DNA of 64,000 nucleotides from Spongilla lacustris (taxonomy: Eukaryota; Porifera; Demospongiae; Spongillida; Spongillidae), in NCBI GenBank assembly GCA_949361645.1, contig OX442416.1:7384362-7448361 (forward strand). The letters run 5' to 3'. Positions 10,872 through 22,265 of this stretch are shown piece after piece. The position numbers and the translations under genes were made by a program. Under the pieces are notes generated by a model, which was given only the letters and a program-made list of their open reading frames with translations, made no database searches and had not been told where the DNA came from. Numbering within the stretch: the first letter of the stretch is position 1; each line of letters begins with the position of its first letter.

Positions 10872-11386
10872 CCTTACTGTCATGTATAGTGATATTGTAT
10901 TCTATTTCGTGCCTTGCGCATGCGCATGTTGTCATCCTTCTGCATAATACGTGCATTCCTGGTTGGTGTCATATGCATGAACCTTGGAGTCTAGAACAGA
11001 CTATATTACACTGGAGACTATAGACTGGGATGGCAAAGTTTGGGCAGCTTGAGCCCATCACCGCCTACCTCGTGATCGAGCGTGTACAGCAGAGCTGTAC
11101 TTCTCCGCCAACAGTATCGGATCGAGATGATAAGAGATTAGCGATACTACATGTATTTAGTACTATAATCTGAACACAACTATTGGAGGAGTTGCAATTC
11201 TATAAGAGACGTACACATGCACACACACATGCATACACATGCACACATACACATGCATGCACGGTAAAATAAATTGATTGCTACATGTATGTTGCGGAAC
11301 CATTGAGGTGGAAATGGGTTAGACAAAATGAAAGGAGTGGGAGAAGGAACAGGAGGAGGACAGAAGGGAGGGGGAGGAGAGGATGG

Positions 11387-11452
11387 ACGATAATAGGAAG
11401 CAAGGCCCAGAAACTGACGAACTTCCAATGCACCATGTGGCGTCGGCCACTC
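11387..11452 (-). pseudogene. 22-codon Gypsy reverse-transcriptase fossil
   Basis: On the minus strand this 66-bp piece reads EWPTPHGALEVRQFLGLASY followed by YR, the junction between the thumb/connection and RNase H of Ty3/Gypsy-type polymerases (the family motif is close to FLGLxxYYR). Stops lie just upstream and a purine-rich low-complexity run follows, so nothing else of the element is preserved. Confidence 0.75.
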
Positions 11453-11459
11453 CTACAAC

Positions 11460-12025
11460 TATAACAGTCCTACATTTGCAAATAGGCTTCTTCATTCGCA
11501 AATTCAGGACTGTGAGTTGTAGGATCCTACCAAACCTCACTTTAACATACATGTACTGTACCTTGTTTCCTTGCTTTTTGCACCACCAATCCTACATACC
11601 ATCAATCACTTTCTATGATCATTTTTTTTTCTTAATAGCATTGATAAGTGTCTTTATTTGGCTCCAAAATTGACTTCATATGACTTGATGTTTAGCTCAT
11701 GGCATGGTTCCACAAGTCAATTGTGGTGCCGAATAAACCCTATGATTTTTAGAGTTTTAAACCATTGGTTAAAATTTTGATGGTTTGTAGAGCAAACCAA
11801 ATTATACTTGAAACAAAATATAATTCAACTGAACATTTTGGTTTGAATACAAATTGGTTTGCACTTCAAACCAACCCATGTTTTAAAGTGCAGAATACTA
11901 TTTTTGGATTTCTAATATACTTTGGATGCCATCAAAGTTAATACATATGAACTCATGCATATGCACATAACCATTATATGGATTTTACCATGACAATGTA
12001 AATAAAAAGTGTGGACCTTCATGAT
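11460..12025. other. No gene recognised
   Basis: AT-rich sequence with several imperfect repeats of TGGTTTG/CAAACCA between 11760 and 11880. No domain-bearing frame. Confidence 0.5.
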
Positions 12026-12029
12026 GCAC

Positions 12030-12810
12030 GCATGCATACAGATAGTTGCAACACTTGTAAAGTTAATAGTACATGACATGATTGGTTACATTCAAGAACA
12101 CATTATTCAGATGATTGCACCAATTCAGCACTCCATTTATTTACTCCAAGAACAGGAATGTGTAGCCCACGTAAATGCCAGATCACTTCATCTCCGTCTG
12201 CTTTGCCAGTTCATAATTGGGTTGTTACAACACAAGATGTGCTTACACCCCCAGTGCCCCAGCTAGGTTTATGGATTCAGCATCTACATGCTGGTTACAT
12301 GCATGTTAGTTTATTGCACTGACTTGCATGCATGCATGTATTTTATGTTTATGTAAAAGGTACTATTCAAAGCAATTCTTTGTAATAAAAACAACAGTTG
12401 ATTATATGGTTGTGTGAGAATGCATGCATATATGCACTTGGCGTTCAAAGAGTTAAGTATTTCTGTAGGTATGTGCACACACCTTACCCACACATGCATT
12501 TACGTGGGTTACACATTCCTGTTCTTGGAGTAAATAAATGCAGTGATGCAGTAGTGATGAATTAGTGAAGTCATCTGAATAATGTTAGAAAAAACAAATT
12601 GTAGTTGTAGTAACCAATCAATTCATGTACTTATAAGGTTACAAGTGTAGCAACTATTTGCATGCATGCACGCAAATAGTTGCGTAACTTTATACATGAT
12701 TGGTTACTATGTACAACTGTAGTAATTACGTTTTTTCTCAAGTACACATTATTCATATGACTTCTCTAATTCACCACTCTCAATTAATGTGTAACCCACA
12801 TAAATAAGGC
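12030..12810. mobile_element. Three-armed fold-back (MITE-like) repeat
   Basis: The arm at ~12040-12180 (GATAGTTGCAACACTTGTAA ... GTAGCCCACGTAAATGC) is inverted at ~12500-12672 and appears again in the original orientation at ~12672-12810. Shared blocks are ATAGTTGC, TTGTAA, GATTGGTTAC, CACATTATTCA, ATTTATTTACTCCAAGAACA and GGAATGTGTA. Arms 2 and 3 meet at a near-perfect palindrome around TGCATGCATGCACGCA (12660-12692). This looks like one fold-back element with a third arm added or two nested copies. Confidence 0.7.
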
Positions 12811-13091
12811 GGGTTAGTACCTTATCGCATAAAATAACGCCCTAGCTGCCTTACCTTACAAAGTTTATATGGACACGCTGGCTCTAGCAAGCTTTTGAGG
12901 TAAGCTTAACAATCGGTATACGATTGATGTTGTTATTGTCACCGATCTGCTTAGCGAACATGACGGCTGCTCCAAGATTCAATTAAGGTCAGGTCTCTTT
13001 TCGGAACCTGACTGTATAATTGAATATGTGTGTGTGTTTTTTTTGTGTTTTTTGTTAGTGTCTGAAGCGTGTAGAAAAAAAAACTCAACTC

Positions 13092-13114
13092 AGGGGCGGA
13101 TGCAGGATTTTGGC

Positions 13115-13151
<37 letters not shown>

Positions 13152-13250
13152 CTACATGAATTATTGCTGAAGGCGAGGGTCGCGCGCGAAAATTTTTGTG
13201 GTGCGCATTCTAATTTTTCCACAGATTTTATTGGACACTAAGGCAATCAA
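13092..13250 (+). repeat. Partial copy of the 6925-7195 MITE
   Basis: It starts CAGGGGCGGATGCAGGATTT, followed by a ~32-bp G run, CATGAATTATTG, GCGCGCGAAAATTTTTGTGG and TTTTTCCACAGATT, the same order as in 6925-7050. No inverted right end is found, so the copy is truncated. Confidence 0.7.
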
Positions 13251-13668
13251 CACCAACAAATGTGTGCCATTCTGGTGATACGGATTTAAATGGCTGTGTT
13301 GGAACATGTATGCGCGCTTTTCTTTGCTATTCAGTTGAGCCACTTAAAATTTACCATCACACTGATTTCGGCAGATGACCTACTTCAAGCAGTGAACAGT
13401 GTGACATTGGCGCACGAAAACATTTTTTGTACACATTCTACAGATTGTACATGTATAGGGGGATTAGAAACGGAAAACGGAGGCAATATGTCATAACCAA
13501 TAAATGCGTGCCACCCCGTTACGTTCTGGCTTCCAGGCTATTGTGGTTTTAAAGGGCTGCATGTGCTTCATCATATCGCAGATTTGCATTCGCCATTGTA
13601 CGTTTACAAAATTACATGCGCCGGCTTAGTTTCTTTGCTATGTTAAAATTTACCATCATCTCTAAAAG

Positions 13669-13853
13669 CATGCAGCAAGGTGCTTACTGGTCGAGTTCGT
13701 AGAGATGGCGGAAGGTCAGGTGACGGCGAAAAGCTTCCATTGGAAGTGCAACAGCAAATCGATGAAGAGTGGCGCACCATTGTGGCTTCCAAGATAGGGT
13801 ACCGTAGCCTTAAAGAGATGTGGGAAGCGTGGAAGAATGAATTGGGTATTTAG
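13669..13853 (+). CDS. Last exon of a sulfotransferase-like gene
   Basis: After an AG acceptor at 13667-13668 the frame reads CSKVLTGRVRRDGGRSGDG, EKLPLEVQQQIDEEW and ...VASKIGYRSLKEMWEAW, ending at TAG 13851-13853. The pattern RxDGGxxGxGxxxLPxxxxxxIDxxW...LGxxxxxEM is what I know from the C-terminal segment of Sulfotransfer_1-type enzymes that use PAPS. The P-loop exon with the 5'-PSB motif should lie upstream, but nothing between 13250 and 13650 could be recognised, so the 5' exons are missing, distant or lost. It may be an orphan exon. Confidence 0.5.
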
Positions 13854-14114
13854 ATACTTGACATGCATGTTCTAATGTATAGAACAAAAAAATGAATTCA
13901 TGTGCATTTGATAATACTATAAGCAATAAGAACGCTTGTTTTATTAACGTGGCGATCTTATCTATAGCTTTTTCTAGGTCTAATTGCTGCTTGTTGTTGC
14001 CGCGTAACATGTTGCCCGTTATACATGTACGTGGTGGGAATAATTCAATGGCGGCGGATGGAATTTATAACCCCGTTGAAGTTAGCCGCACATTCCTCAG
14101 CCGCACATTCCAAA

Positions 14115-14228
14115 ATGAATAAAATTAACATTCCACAAGCGGCGGCCGTAGTATGCGCGCCCTTGTGGATATATCCGGATACTCGATACACAACACGGGC
14201 GGTTCTGAACGCTGGACCAAGTGAGGAC
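14115..14228 (+). CDS. Possible first coding exon, function unknown
   Basis: ATG at 14115 opens 38 codons (MNKINIPQAAAVVCAPLWIY... to ...GPSED) ending precisely at a GTAAGT donor. GC content is higher than the surroundings and an upstream ATGGCGGCGGATGG (14048) may mark a CpG-rich promoter. The next stretch is a minisatellite. A Ser-rich frame at 15321-15405 (RLLDGSSGSLSLLSS...) could be a terminal exon, but the phase does not fit directly. Confidence 0.3.
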
Positions 14229-14289
14229 GTAAGTGTACACATGTACATGCACATGCTGATAGCTATACCTACAAATGAATGCTACTCCA

Positions 14290-15120
14290 TCACACTGGCA
14301 TATCTTAGCACGACTTTAGGACCGTGGCTACGTCCCATGCTAGCCTACCAGGGTGACAGCACAAAACACCAAGGTACCAGTATACCTGCATGACAGAAAC
14401 ATCACCCATGACCCACTTGACATATGTGAGCACAAGGTATGGGCTTGGCCCCTCCCACTTTAAGACCGTCCCTTGCTAGCCTACCAGGGTGACAGCACAA
14501 AAACACCAAGGTACCAGTACACCTGCATGACAGAAACATCACCCATGACCCACTTGACATATGTGAGCACAAGGTATGGGTTTGGCCCCTCCCACTTTAG
14601 GACCGTGGCTACGTCCCTTGATAGCCTACCAGGGTGACAGCACAAAAACACCAAGGTACCAGTATACCTGCATGACAGAAACATCACCCATGACCCACTT
14701 GACATATGTGAGCACAAGGTATGAGTTTGGCCCCTCCCACTTTAGGACCGTGGCTACGTCCCTTCATAGCCTACCAGGGTGACACCACAAAAACACCAAG
14801 GTACCAGTACACCTGCATGACAGAAACATCACCCATGACCCACTTGACATATGTGAGCACAAGGTATGGGTTTGGCCCCTCCCACTTTAGGACCGTCCCT
14901 TGATAGCCTACCAGGGTGACAGCACAAAAACACCAAGGTACCAGTACACCTGCATGACAGAAACATCACCCATGACCCACTTGACATATGTGAGCACAAG
15001 GTATGGGTTTGGCCCCTCCCACTTTAGGACCGTGGCTACGTCCCTTGCTAGCCTACCAGGGTTCATGCACAGCAAAAAACACCAAGGTACATGTACCAGT
15101 ACACCTGCATGACAGAAACA
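14290..15120 (+). repeat. Minisatellite, ~145-bp unit, about 5.5 copies
   Basis: GACATATGTGAGCACAAGGT recurs at 14419, 14556, 14701, 14846 and 14982, with spacings of 137, 145, 145 and 136. The short units lack an 8-bp GGCTACGT segment. Units are nearly identical, so the array is young. The open frames across it come from the repeat and are not genes. Confidence 0.95.
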
Positions 15121-15629
15121 TCACACATGACTAACTACGTAAGGAAGAGCTGTGTCTGTATATGTAATTCTATTTGTCTGTACTTGGTGAAGAGGAGCTA
15201 GTGTCGTACGTGTACTTGTACTTAAAGTCTTGTCTGTATGTATGTGTGTATGTGTACTTATTGAAGATATGTGTGTATTCATGTATACATTCACCCATGT
15301 GTTCTGTCTCACACCCATGCAGTTCGGCTCCTGGATGGTTCTTCAGGGAGCCTTTCTCTGTTGTCCTCAGCAGCAAGCTCTACTTGTGAACAAGAAGCAT
15401 TAACCAACAGTTACTAATGTTTTATTTTATGTTTGTAACATGTTGCTTTGTAATGATGATGATCATGGCTGTCATATGCACAACACGAGTACAGATGGTC
15501 AATGTAGTTTAGTCCCATTTGATTGGTCAATAATCCCTAAAAACAGATTGGTTAGGATCATTCTGTCAGCGCAGCTGTAGTAATTGATGTTGTAAATTTA
15601 TACATATATATGTGTACACACATACATAT

Positions 15630-18600
15630 CGGTGTAATCAAATTTCTGAACATACTACTGCTGGAACTATTGAGGCCTGGAACTACATCCTAAAACGAAT
15701 AGATCACAAAGAAAAGCATATGAGACCAGATGTGTGCATTCAGAAGCACTACCCTGTAATAGTAGAAAGGCGGCGTCAGTACTGTGATGACTTAAATCAA
15801 AAAACAGGAAACGCGTTAAGGTTGGCAAAACCTTTTACAGTATTGCAGCTAGTTTGTTAATATTACTAAATGCAGCAATCTATAAAGGTTAAGCCATCTC
15901 GTCCTTTGCTTGAGAAGTGGTCTAAAAGGAAGAAAGAAAAAGCAGCTCCAAATCCATCACTTGGTTACTTTCAACAGAAACCATCTACGCTATGGAGCCA
16001 CCTATTTTCTGTCTCAAGGTAGAAAATAAAGTAATTTAAACCTATTTATGTAACTTGTATATCCAGCCAGGATACAGCAGACATAACAGACATTCCTGAA
16101 ATAAGCACAGACTGAAGAGAGGTGTAAGAATTTTAATTTCATGTATGCTGTGCCTATAAAATATAGTGGTCTTTAGTACTTTACAATTCTTTGTATAGAT
16201 GATAATGTACTAGTATATAAACAATTAAAATTAATTGAGAACGGTTTACATTTTTATGCCATTATACAATAAATAGATGTTACATGTCTTGATGGGTCTT
16301 ACTATTGTCAGGAAACCTGAAGCATTGATTATTCCTGAGGATGCAGCCCCTTGTATGTCATCAAAGTATTGAAATTTCATTGACCAAGTACGCTAATTGT
16401 TAAAAGTAGCATATCCTTAAATGTATTATAATGGCTTGGTAATTTCAGGAACCCTGCATCCTTGGTCACCACTGAAAATGTAGCTGCTTCTCATACTTTC
16501 CATGTGTTACATTTTCAAGCACATTATGCTACTATATAATAATGTTTCACTTTTTCTTTCTGAGGAATGAATGTGGTGAGCAAGCTGATGGAATGGTTAG
16601 TGTTTACAAACACAGTTTAAACAATAATAATATTCTTCAATTAAGCTGGAAGACTTCTGGAAGTGGCTAAGGATACAAATGGAGGCCTGTGTAAAAGATA
16701 TTGGAGGCCTATGTAACACATGTAGATATTGCTGGCTAAATTCAGCTCTACATGCTCTATGTACCTGCACACAATTGCAGCTCATGCTAAAAAGTACAAG
16801 TTGAAATATGTGTATAACATGCACTTTATTGATATTGTTATTTTATGATAGCATTGAAGCAAGAAGGTCTAATGCCAATTCAGCAACAATACATCAATTT
16901 AATTGATGACCTTCAAGCAAACTCTAATCTTCCATGTGATCCTTCACATGTTGCTGTAAGATGTAACGATGTGTAACATGAGTTTATTTTGTTATACTAA
17001 TATATAGTCTATACTTAGCACATTCAAGATACCCAACGTTTTACAACATGGTATAGAAAATGACAGTTGCAAAGGAATGATTGTGTTGCTTGATGAGCTT
17101 TTGTCAACTTATGAAGTATCGAACATTGTTTCCAGTGACATCAAGCAGTTGATAAAAGGGTGGATTGATGGGTGCTTAGAAGAAAAACTGTAAGTGTGTA
17201 TAATATATAATTACAGCCATTGAAAATTTGGTTTAGGTTTTGTCAAGCCTGTGATACATGTATCACGACAGGCAATGCACAGGTGACATTCCCCAGTGTT
17301 TTAGTCCTTCACTTTGAGAGATCAAGGGTGTCTGATTTGCAGAAGCACAGAGTAGTGTTATATTACCAAGGTAGACAGAAAATGCAGTACGCATTTTAAA
17401 AATACTATATAATTGCAGGCAATATGAAATGTATCAGGCAAAAGCCACAGGATGTTCTACTTATGAACTATGTGCTATAGTGGTACTGATGAGGATACAT
17501 GATGATTGTATTCTTATATGTCATAACAATTTTACTTTCAGCTTCATCATGGAAAGTATGCAAACAAGGGGCATTGTAAGGAGTATAAAGTTATTACATG
17601 CTGAGGTACAATGCTCTTATCCAGATTCATGTATTGTCAGAAGCAGAGATGAGTGGATTAGTTACAGTGACTCAATAGTCAGGAAGATATCAACTCCTAA
17701 CTATAACTCATCCTGATATGTGCAGGTATTGATATTGTAATGTACATGTATCTTTGCCTCAATTGCAGAATAATGTTTGTATTGCTATATACACTGCTCC
17801 TATGAGCACTGTGAGTTATGATTGATATGTAGTTTATAATGTGACCCAACAATCCGTTGGTATGTATGTAGTGTACAATGTATATTCAATTATCAAGCTT
17901 ATAGCATAAAAAGACATTTATTTCTACTACATTTACAACATAATATCAGTAAGTACAAAGCATGCATCATGTACAACACATTAATATAAGCTCAGTGTAC
18001 ATAAAGGTTATAACCCAGGAAAGTGATTACTTAATCATTGGCCTTAACCAAGTGTCAGATATGATAGTTTAGGTTTATTATTTGTTGTTCAAGATCTGTT
18101 GTACAGATATGGTATCAAAGATGATTGACAGTGTAAATAGTACATGTGTTACAAATCTATCATATTTTTATTCAGCCCATTCTTCACAAAGATAGTTCTG
18201 TTTCTGTTATAGCTAATGCAAAATTGTTAAGCAATGCTCAAATAATAATGGCAACTGGTATGTCAGGTGAACTGTAGTTTATCTCAACAACTTGAACTTG
18301 AGGTTCTGCTAAAACCTGTAACAAAACTTGTTATGCATATGTACCTCTAAACCATTTCATCAAGGATTTGCACAGAGTACCAATTCCACATGCAATGTTC
18401 CAGTTGCAGAGGCAAGATCTCATAAGCTTGGCATCTGGGATGTGGATGGACTCAAAAGTGATTTCTGCATACTTGGAGTTAGTTATGCAAACTGCACATA
18501 AGGTGTGGATTGCATAACCATAGTAAAAGTTATACCTAAATTTGACTCCCACAGGAAGGGAAAAATATAATGTGTTTTGATCCTTCATTTTTGCCCTCAT

Positions 18601-20132
18601 TTAAGTCTAAGGGATATCAAGGTGTGAAAAGGTATTCCAAGGTTTTTTATCACATTTAACTGAGTACCATTGTTGATTTCCTGTTTATATGAAGATGAAA
18701 CGTTTATTGGAGGTTGAGTGTGATGTCCTTATGTTTCCAATACATAAACCATTGCATTGGAGCTTAATAGTATGTATATAATAAAAATTCTTTGTTTGGT
18801 TTGTTATTTTTACTTGCATCGTAGGTAGTGTACCCACAAACATGCACCATTGTAGGAATTGATTCCCTCCACAACAGTGATGAGGATGCAGTGAACTGGA
18901 TATGGTAAACAGATTATAAACGTACTTGAAATATGTTGTCAGTAAGATATTTTAATCAGGTTATACATCAACAATGATGTACAATTCTACAAAAATGGTA
19001 TTTTAGCAAGTTCTGACTGGATTTATAATGATTCATTGGTATGTAATTTCTATCTTTGTAGTTTGAGTACATATATGAGTGATTTATTTTTATATAACTA
19101 CTGCATGGTGCTAATTCTACATATATGTTTGAGCATTATACATTTTCATGCAGAATACCAATTGGCCCAAACAGGAAAATACAAAGGACTGTGGTGTGTT
19201 TACATGTCTTGTAAGTGTGGTTATAAAGGGGGGCTATATGAAATGCTTATGGCTGTGTCCCTTGCAATTGCATGCATATCTCACAACAGGCAGCTAGACT
19301 TGTTGCAGAAAATACAGCACTGCAATATACCCAGGTATCCTACTATTGTGAATAACAGCTTATTGAATTTCTAATATACATCGGCTTACAGAACCTGGTG
19401 CATAACTTTTGGCTTCAGATGGTGCATGAGCTTTCAGAAGGTGTCTTGTGCCCACTAAGGACATTAACAGGTCAGTATACTGATCACATCGTAGCAGTAA
19501 GGCCCATCGTTAAATTTGTTTATAAGAGGAACCTAGCAAGTTGACTGAACAAGAGGTATGACTAAATGATAACCAGAAATGCCTAAAACAATGCTTAATA
19601 ACTGCTTATGTATAGGGTGACACAGCTTCATTATCGTCAAACAACACCAGTATTTATAATGAAGCCATTTTTACACCAAAAATGGTAAGAGACATGCAAC
19701 ATGAAGTACATGGTATGTGTTAATTCGTATTGCATATATATGCATGTAGCAGACTGCCCTTCTGTTCAGAGTGACGACCAAAATAGTGACAATCCTGTTG
19801 ATAATGTTGAAACTGATAATACAAGTTCTGACATTGATAGTGATGGTTGAAAAGGCTGCAATACTACCAAAGATGTGGATAACTTCCTAGTTCCATCATA
19901 CTGTAATCAACCAGATGTAGATGATATGTATGCTCTTAAGTGGAGCCTACACCATTATATAAAGTACTTTAATGAAACGACCCCCTTACACAAAATATCA
20001 ATGAGAGATTTTTTGTATATGTGTGATTTAATGATTCTTCAATACAGTGAACTGCAATGTCCATTCAGTAGAACCTTCATAAGGAACATTGTGAAGGACC
20101 TAGGCCATGACAGTTTGGAGTGGCAGGGCTGA
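15630..20132 (+). CDS. Putative USP (C19) + Ulp1 (C48) double protease gene, many exons
   Basis: N-terminal exon (from ~15630, start not fixed): AGTIEAWNYILKRIDHKEKH..., followed by a Lys-rich exon at 15889-16019. USP domain 16646-17716: GLCNTCRYCWLNSALHAL with catalytic Cys at codon 16730; a KGMIVLLDELLSTY segment; a CxxC and FPSVLVLHFERS strand near 17240-17330; STYELCAIV spliced to LHHGKYANKGHCKEY (His codon 17572); and DEWISYSDSIV (Asp 17669). Ulp1 domain 18404-19214: WMDSKVISAYLELV, PIHKPLHWSLI (His 18755), GIDSLH (Asp 18861) and NWPKQENTKDCGVFTC (Cys 19190). The acidic tail (~19750-20132) ends ...SLEWQG. Introns are short with GT/AG edges. Residue changes: the oxyanion region of the USP Cys box differs from NxGNTC. 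Lesions: TGA at 16113, 17602 and 19848, and one phase mismatch near 17418. USPs remove ubiquitin and Ulp1/SENPs remove SUMO-like modifiers, so both activities on one chain is the prediction. Single transcript versus two genes is unproven. Confidence 0.6.
16646..17716 (+). other. USP (peptidase C19) domain region of the double protease
   Basis: Exons 16646-~16795, ~16855-16954, ~17008-17191, ~17238-17371, ~17419-17482, 17542-17605 and 17628-17716 supply, in order, the Cys box, the helical region, the CxxC-bearing core, the YEL/His box and the Asp/WxxYxDS box of a ubiquitin-specific protease. Order and spacing fit the family. The domain is small for a USP. Confidence 0.6.
18404..19214 (+). other. 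Ulp1/SENP (peptidase C48) domain region of the double protease
   Basis: Exons at 18404-18500, ~18556-18655, ~18695-18768, ~18826-18905, ~18959-19038 and 19154-19214 give the substrate-gating helix (WMDSKVISAYL), the His strand, the Asp strand, the Gln and the DCGVF Cys loop in the canonical order of C48 peptidases. The residues of the triad and the oxyanion Gln are all present. Confidence 0.7.
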
Positions 20133-20262
20133 AGATTTGTCCATTGTTTGTGAGTTTTTTTATTGAAGAATGTTGTATGCAGGATTATGACTGATTTTGT
20201 CCGGCATCTTTAAAGGGGGGGATGGGGGGGGGGGGAGGGGGCTAAGTAATTGGATCCTCTTG
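20100..20262 (+). repeat. 3' end of the protease locus, repeated inverted at 25566-25725
   Basis: From GCCATGACAGTTTGGAG through the stop codon, the 3' flank and a G-rich tract to AATTGGATCCTCTTG, this segment is matched on the minus strand at 25566-25725. The match covers the last codons and the downstream DNA, so the repeat unit extends past the coding end. Confidence 0.8.
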
Positions 20263-20549
20263 GGGGGGGGGGGGGGGGGGCGGTCGGTGGGTTCGGTCGA
20301 CCTCCCTCCGCTCGTCAGAACTAGTTCCGCTTGCCATCAAAATAATTTATTCATTACTTCTATACATGTACACATACTATATTGTATACATGTAGCTAGC
20401 TATAGCCCGCAAGAATGAGATAACAAATACTACATGTAGGCTTAGCAACCGCGAGACATCCATTCTAAATGGGGCACCCATGCACGTACCGCGTCCCACC
20501 CACAACAAACGGCAGCGGCGGAACAGGGGGAGGGTCCGTGAATTACATT

Positions 20550-21713
20550 TAGGGTGTGTAACCTCCCCTGAATAATGAAAATCGATTTTTCCGAATACTT
20601 TTAAACACTAATCGATTTTAATTTTCAGGTTTTTCTGGATCTGAAAATCAATTTTTCCGAATACTTGAAAAAAGAAAATCGATTTTTCCAAATAGGTTTT
20701 GACAATTTGCCAGCCGAATACCTAAGTTATTCAGGTTTTCTGCTCACTGAGCCACCTAAATGCACACATTACACCAGATACCCTCCTACAGCTAAACCAT
20801 AAAACCAGATGCCCTCAGCACACACACTTACTCCCATCACACCAGTGCCCTCATGAGGCACACAACCATAGCTACCCCCATCACACCAGACACCCTCCTA
20901 CAACTACCCACATTACACCAGATCAGTACAGCATGCATCCACAGCTACCCACATCACACCAGATGCACTCAGCACACAACCACAGCTACCTACATACGCC
21001 TAAATCACTTGGCCTAACCACATACCTAGATGGGCGTGTCCTGACCTAAGTTAGCGTGGCCACGCTGAGGTCTAGGTACCTACAGATGTACACTGTCACA
21101 TCGTACCCGATGCCAAAAGAGTAGAACCACAGATGAAGTTTACGCACCACCAGCCATGCAGCCTCCATTTCACCATCGCGAGTTTTCAAAATACTAGTAA
21201 CTAAGTACGATCGCGGCAATATCAGCTCAGAGAAGAGATTGATGCAAGAAACCAGCTAGTTTGAAATGCACTAAGCGAACTAACTTTGATCTGTAGCTGG
21301 AGCTGTCCGTCGTCATGACTCGTGAAGAGGGAGATCTGTTGGATAGTTCGAATTACTGCCCGTATAAACGTGCAAACTGCACCTGATCTCGTCCCCACGT
21401 ATATATAAATAGTAACAACAGTGACGTTATTTAATGTTACGTTTCAAATTAGAAGTAATTATTATCGTACATACAATATCGTAAACGCGTATCCGGATAT
21501 CGTCATAAAAAGGTATTCGAATAATGGGCGAATTGTCGATGCGGACGACGAATACCTAAGTACCTCCGAATGGAGATTCACAAACCAGTTATTTCGAATA
21601 GAACAAATCCAATAATCGATTATTCCGAGTAATGCTAAATTAGTATCCGAACGGATAGGTTTTTGCGAATATCCGAATAACCCGAATAACCTAATAACCG
21701 GTTACACACCCTA
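20550..21713. mobile_element. Non-autonomous DNA element, hAT-like ends
   Basis: It begins TAGGGTGTGTAACC and ends with the inverse GGTTACACACCCTA. The flanks share ATTAC (ATTACATT left, ATTACGGG right), possibly a decayed 8-bp duplication as in hAT elements. The interior has many CGAATA/TCGATTTTTCCGAATA motifs near both ends, presumably subterminal repeats. No transposase frame. Family assignment is tentative. Confidence 0.5.
20755..20995 (+). repeat. Degenerate tandem repeat, CACCAGATGCCCTC type
   Basis: About six imperfect units built on CACAGCTACCCACATCACAC followed by CAGATGCCCTCAGC, inside the element at 20550-21713. Confidence 0.75.
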
Positions 21714-21959
21714 ATTACGGGTTCCCATGCAACTTTACCCATGCATACTGTTACATGTAGTCATTTGATCATGAGTTGCATACGACAAATCGCCCGGAAG
21801 TTTCCCCGTGTATGCCAGCCTTTAGAATCGCAACTCGCAAGCCAGACATACATGTACTTCATTATTGAACGGGAACACAAACTGGGCTATCCATGTTTCT
21901 ATGCAATTGTGCTACATGTGTATATGTTTTGTGGCTGAAAAATTGCAAAAGTTGCAAAG

Positions 21960-22265
21960 CGGCTGGGGCGGAGCCCCAGACCCCGATGGGGGAGCTTACG
22001 GCGCTCCCCCATACCCCCTGGCTGGGCGAGACGGGGCTACGCCCCCTCCTGCTCCCACCAATCAGTTCCACCTTATTGCTTCCCCGAACCCCCCCCCGTC
22101 TCCCGACCAGCCTACGGCAGTGGCGTCGGAAGGAGATAAAAGTAGGGGGGGCGCTGATGGTGACGCCCCGGGGAGGGTGCGGGAGGGGGGCACCCCTCCC
22201 GTCCAGCTAGGGGGCATGGGGGAGCGCTGTGAGCTCCCCCATCGGGGTCTGGGGCGGAGCCCCAG
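21960..22265. repeat. GC-rich inverted-repeat element
   Basis: GGGGCGGAGCCCCAGACCCC plus GATGGGGGAGCT at the left is inverted at ~22231-22263. The interior is strongly G/C biased with runs of C and G. Both arms also contain the small palindrome GGGGCGGAGCCCC. Reading frames here are proline/glycine-rich artefacts of composition. Confidence 0.7.

Noticed and set aside
14481..15112. Several 60-78-codon frames with the same repeated peptide
   Set aside because: Products of the 145-bp minisatellite; units with 137-bp spacing would shift the frame, and no conserved domain.
18331..18600. 89-codon minus-strand frame
   Set aside because: Shadow of two Ulp1-domain exons read on the plus strand.
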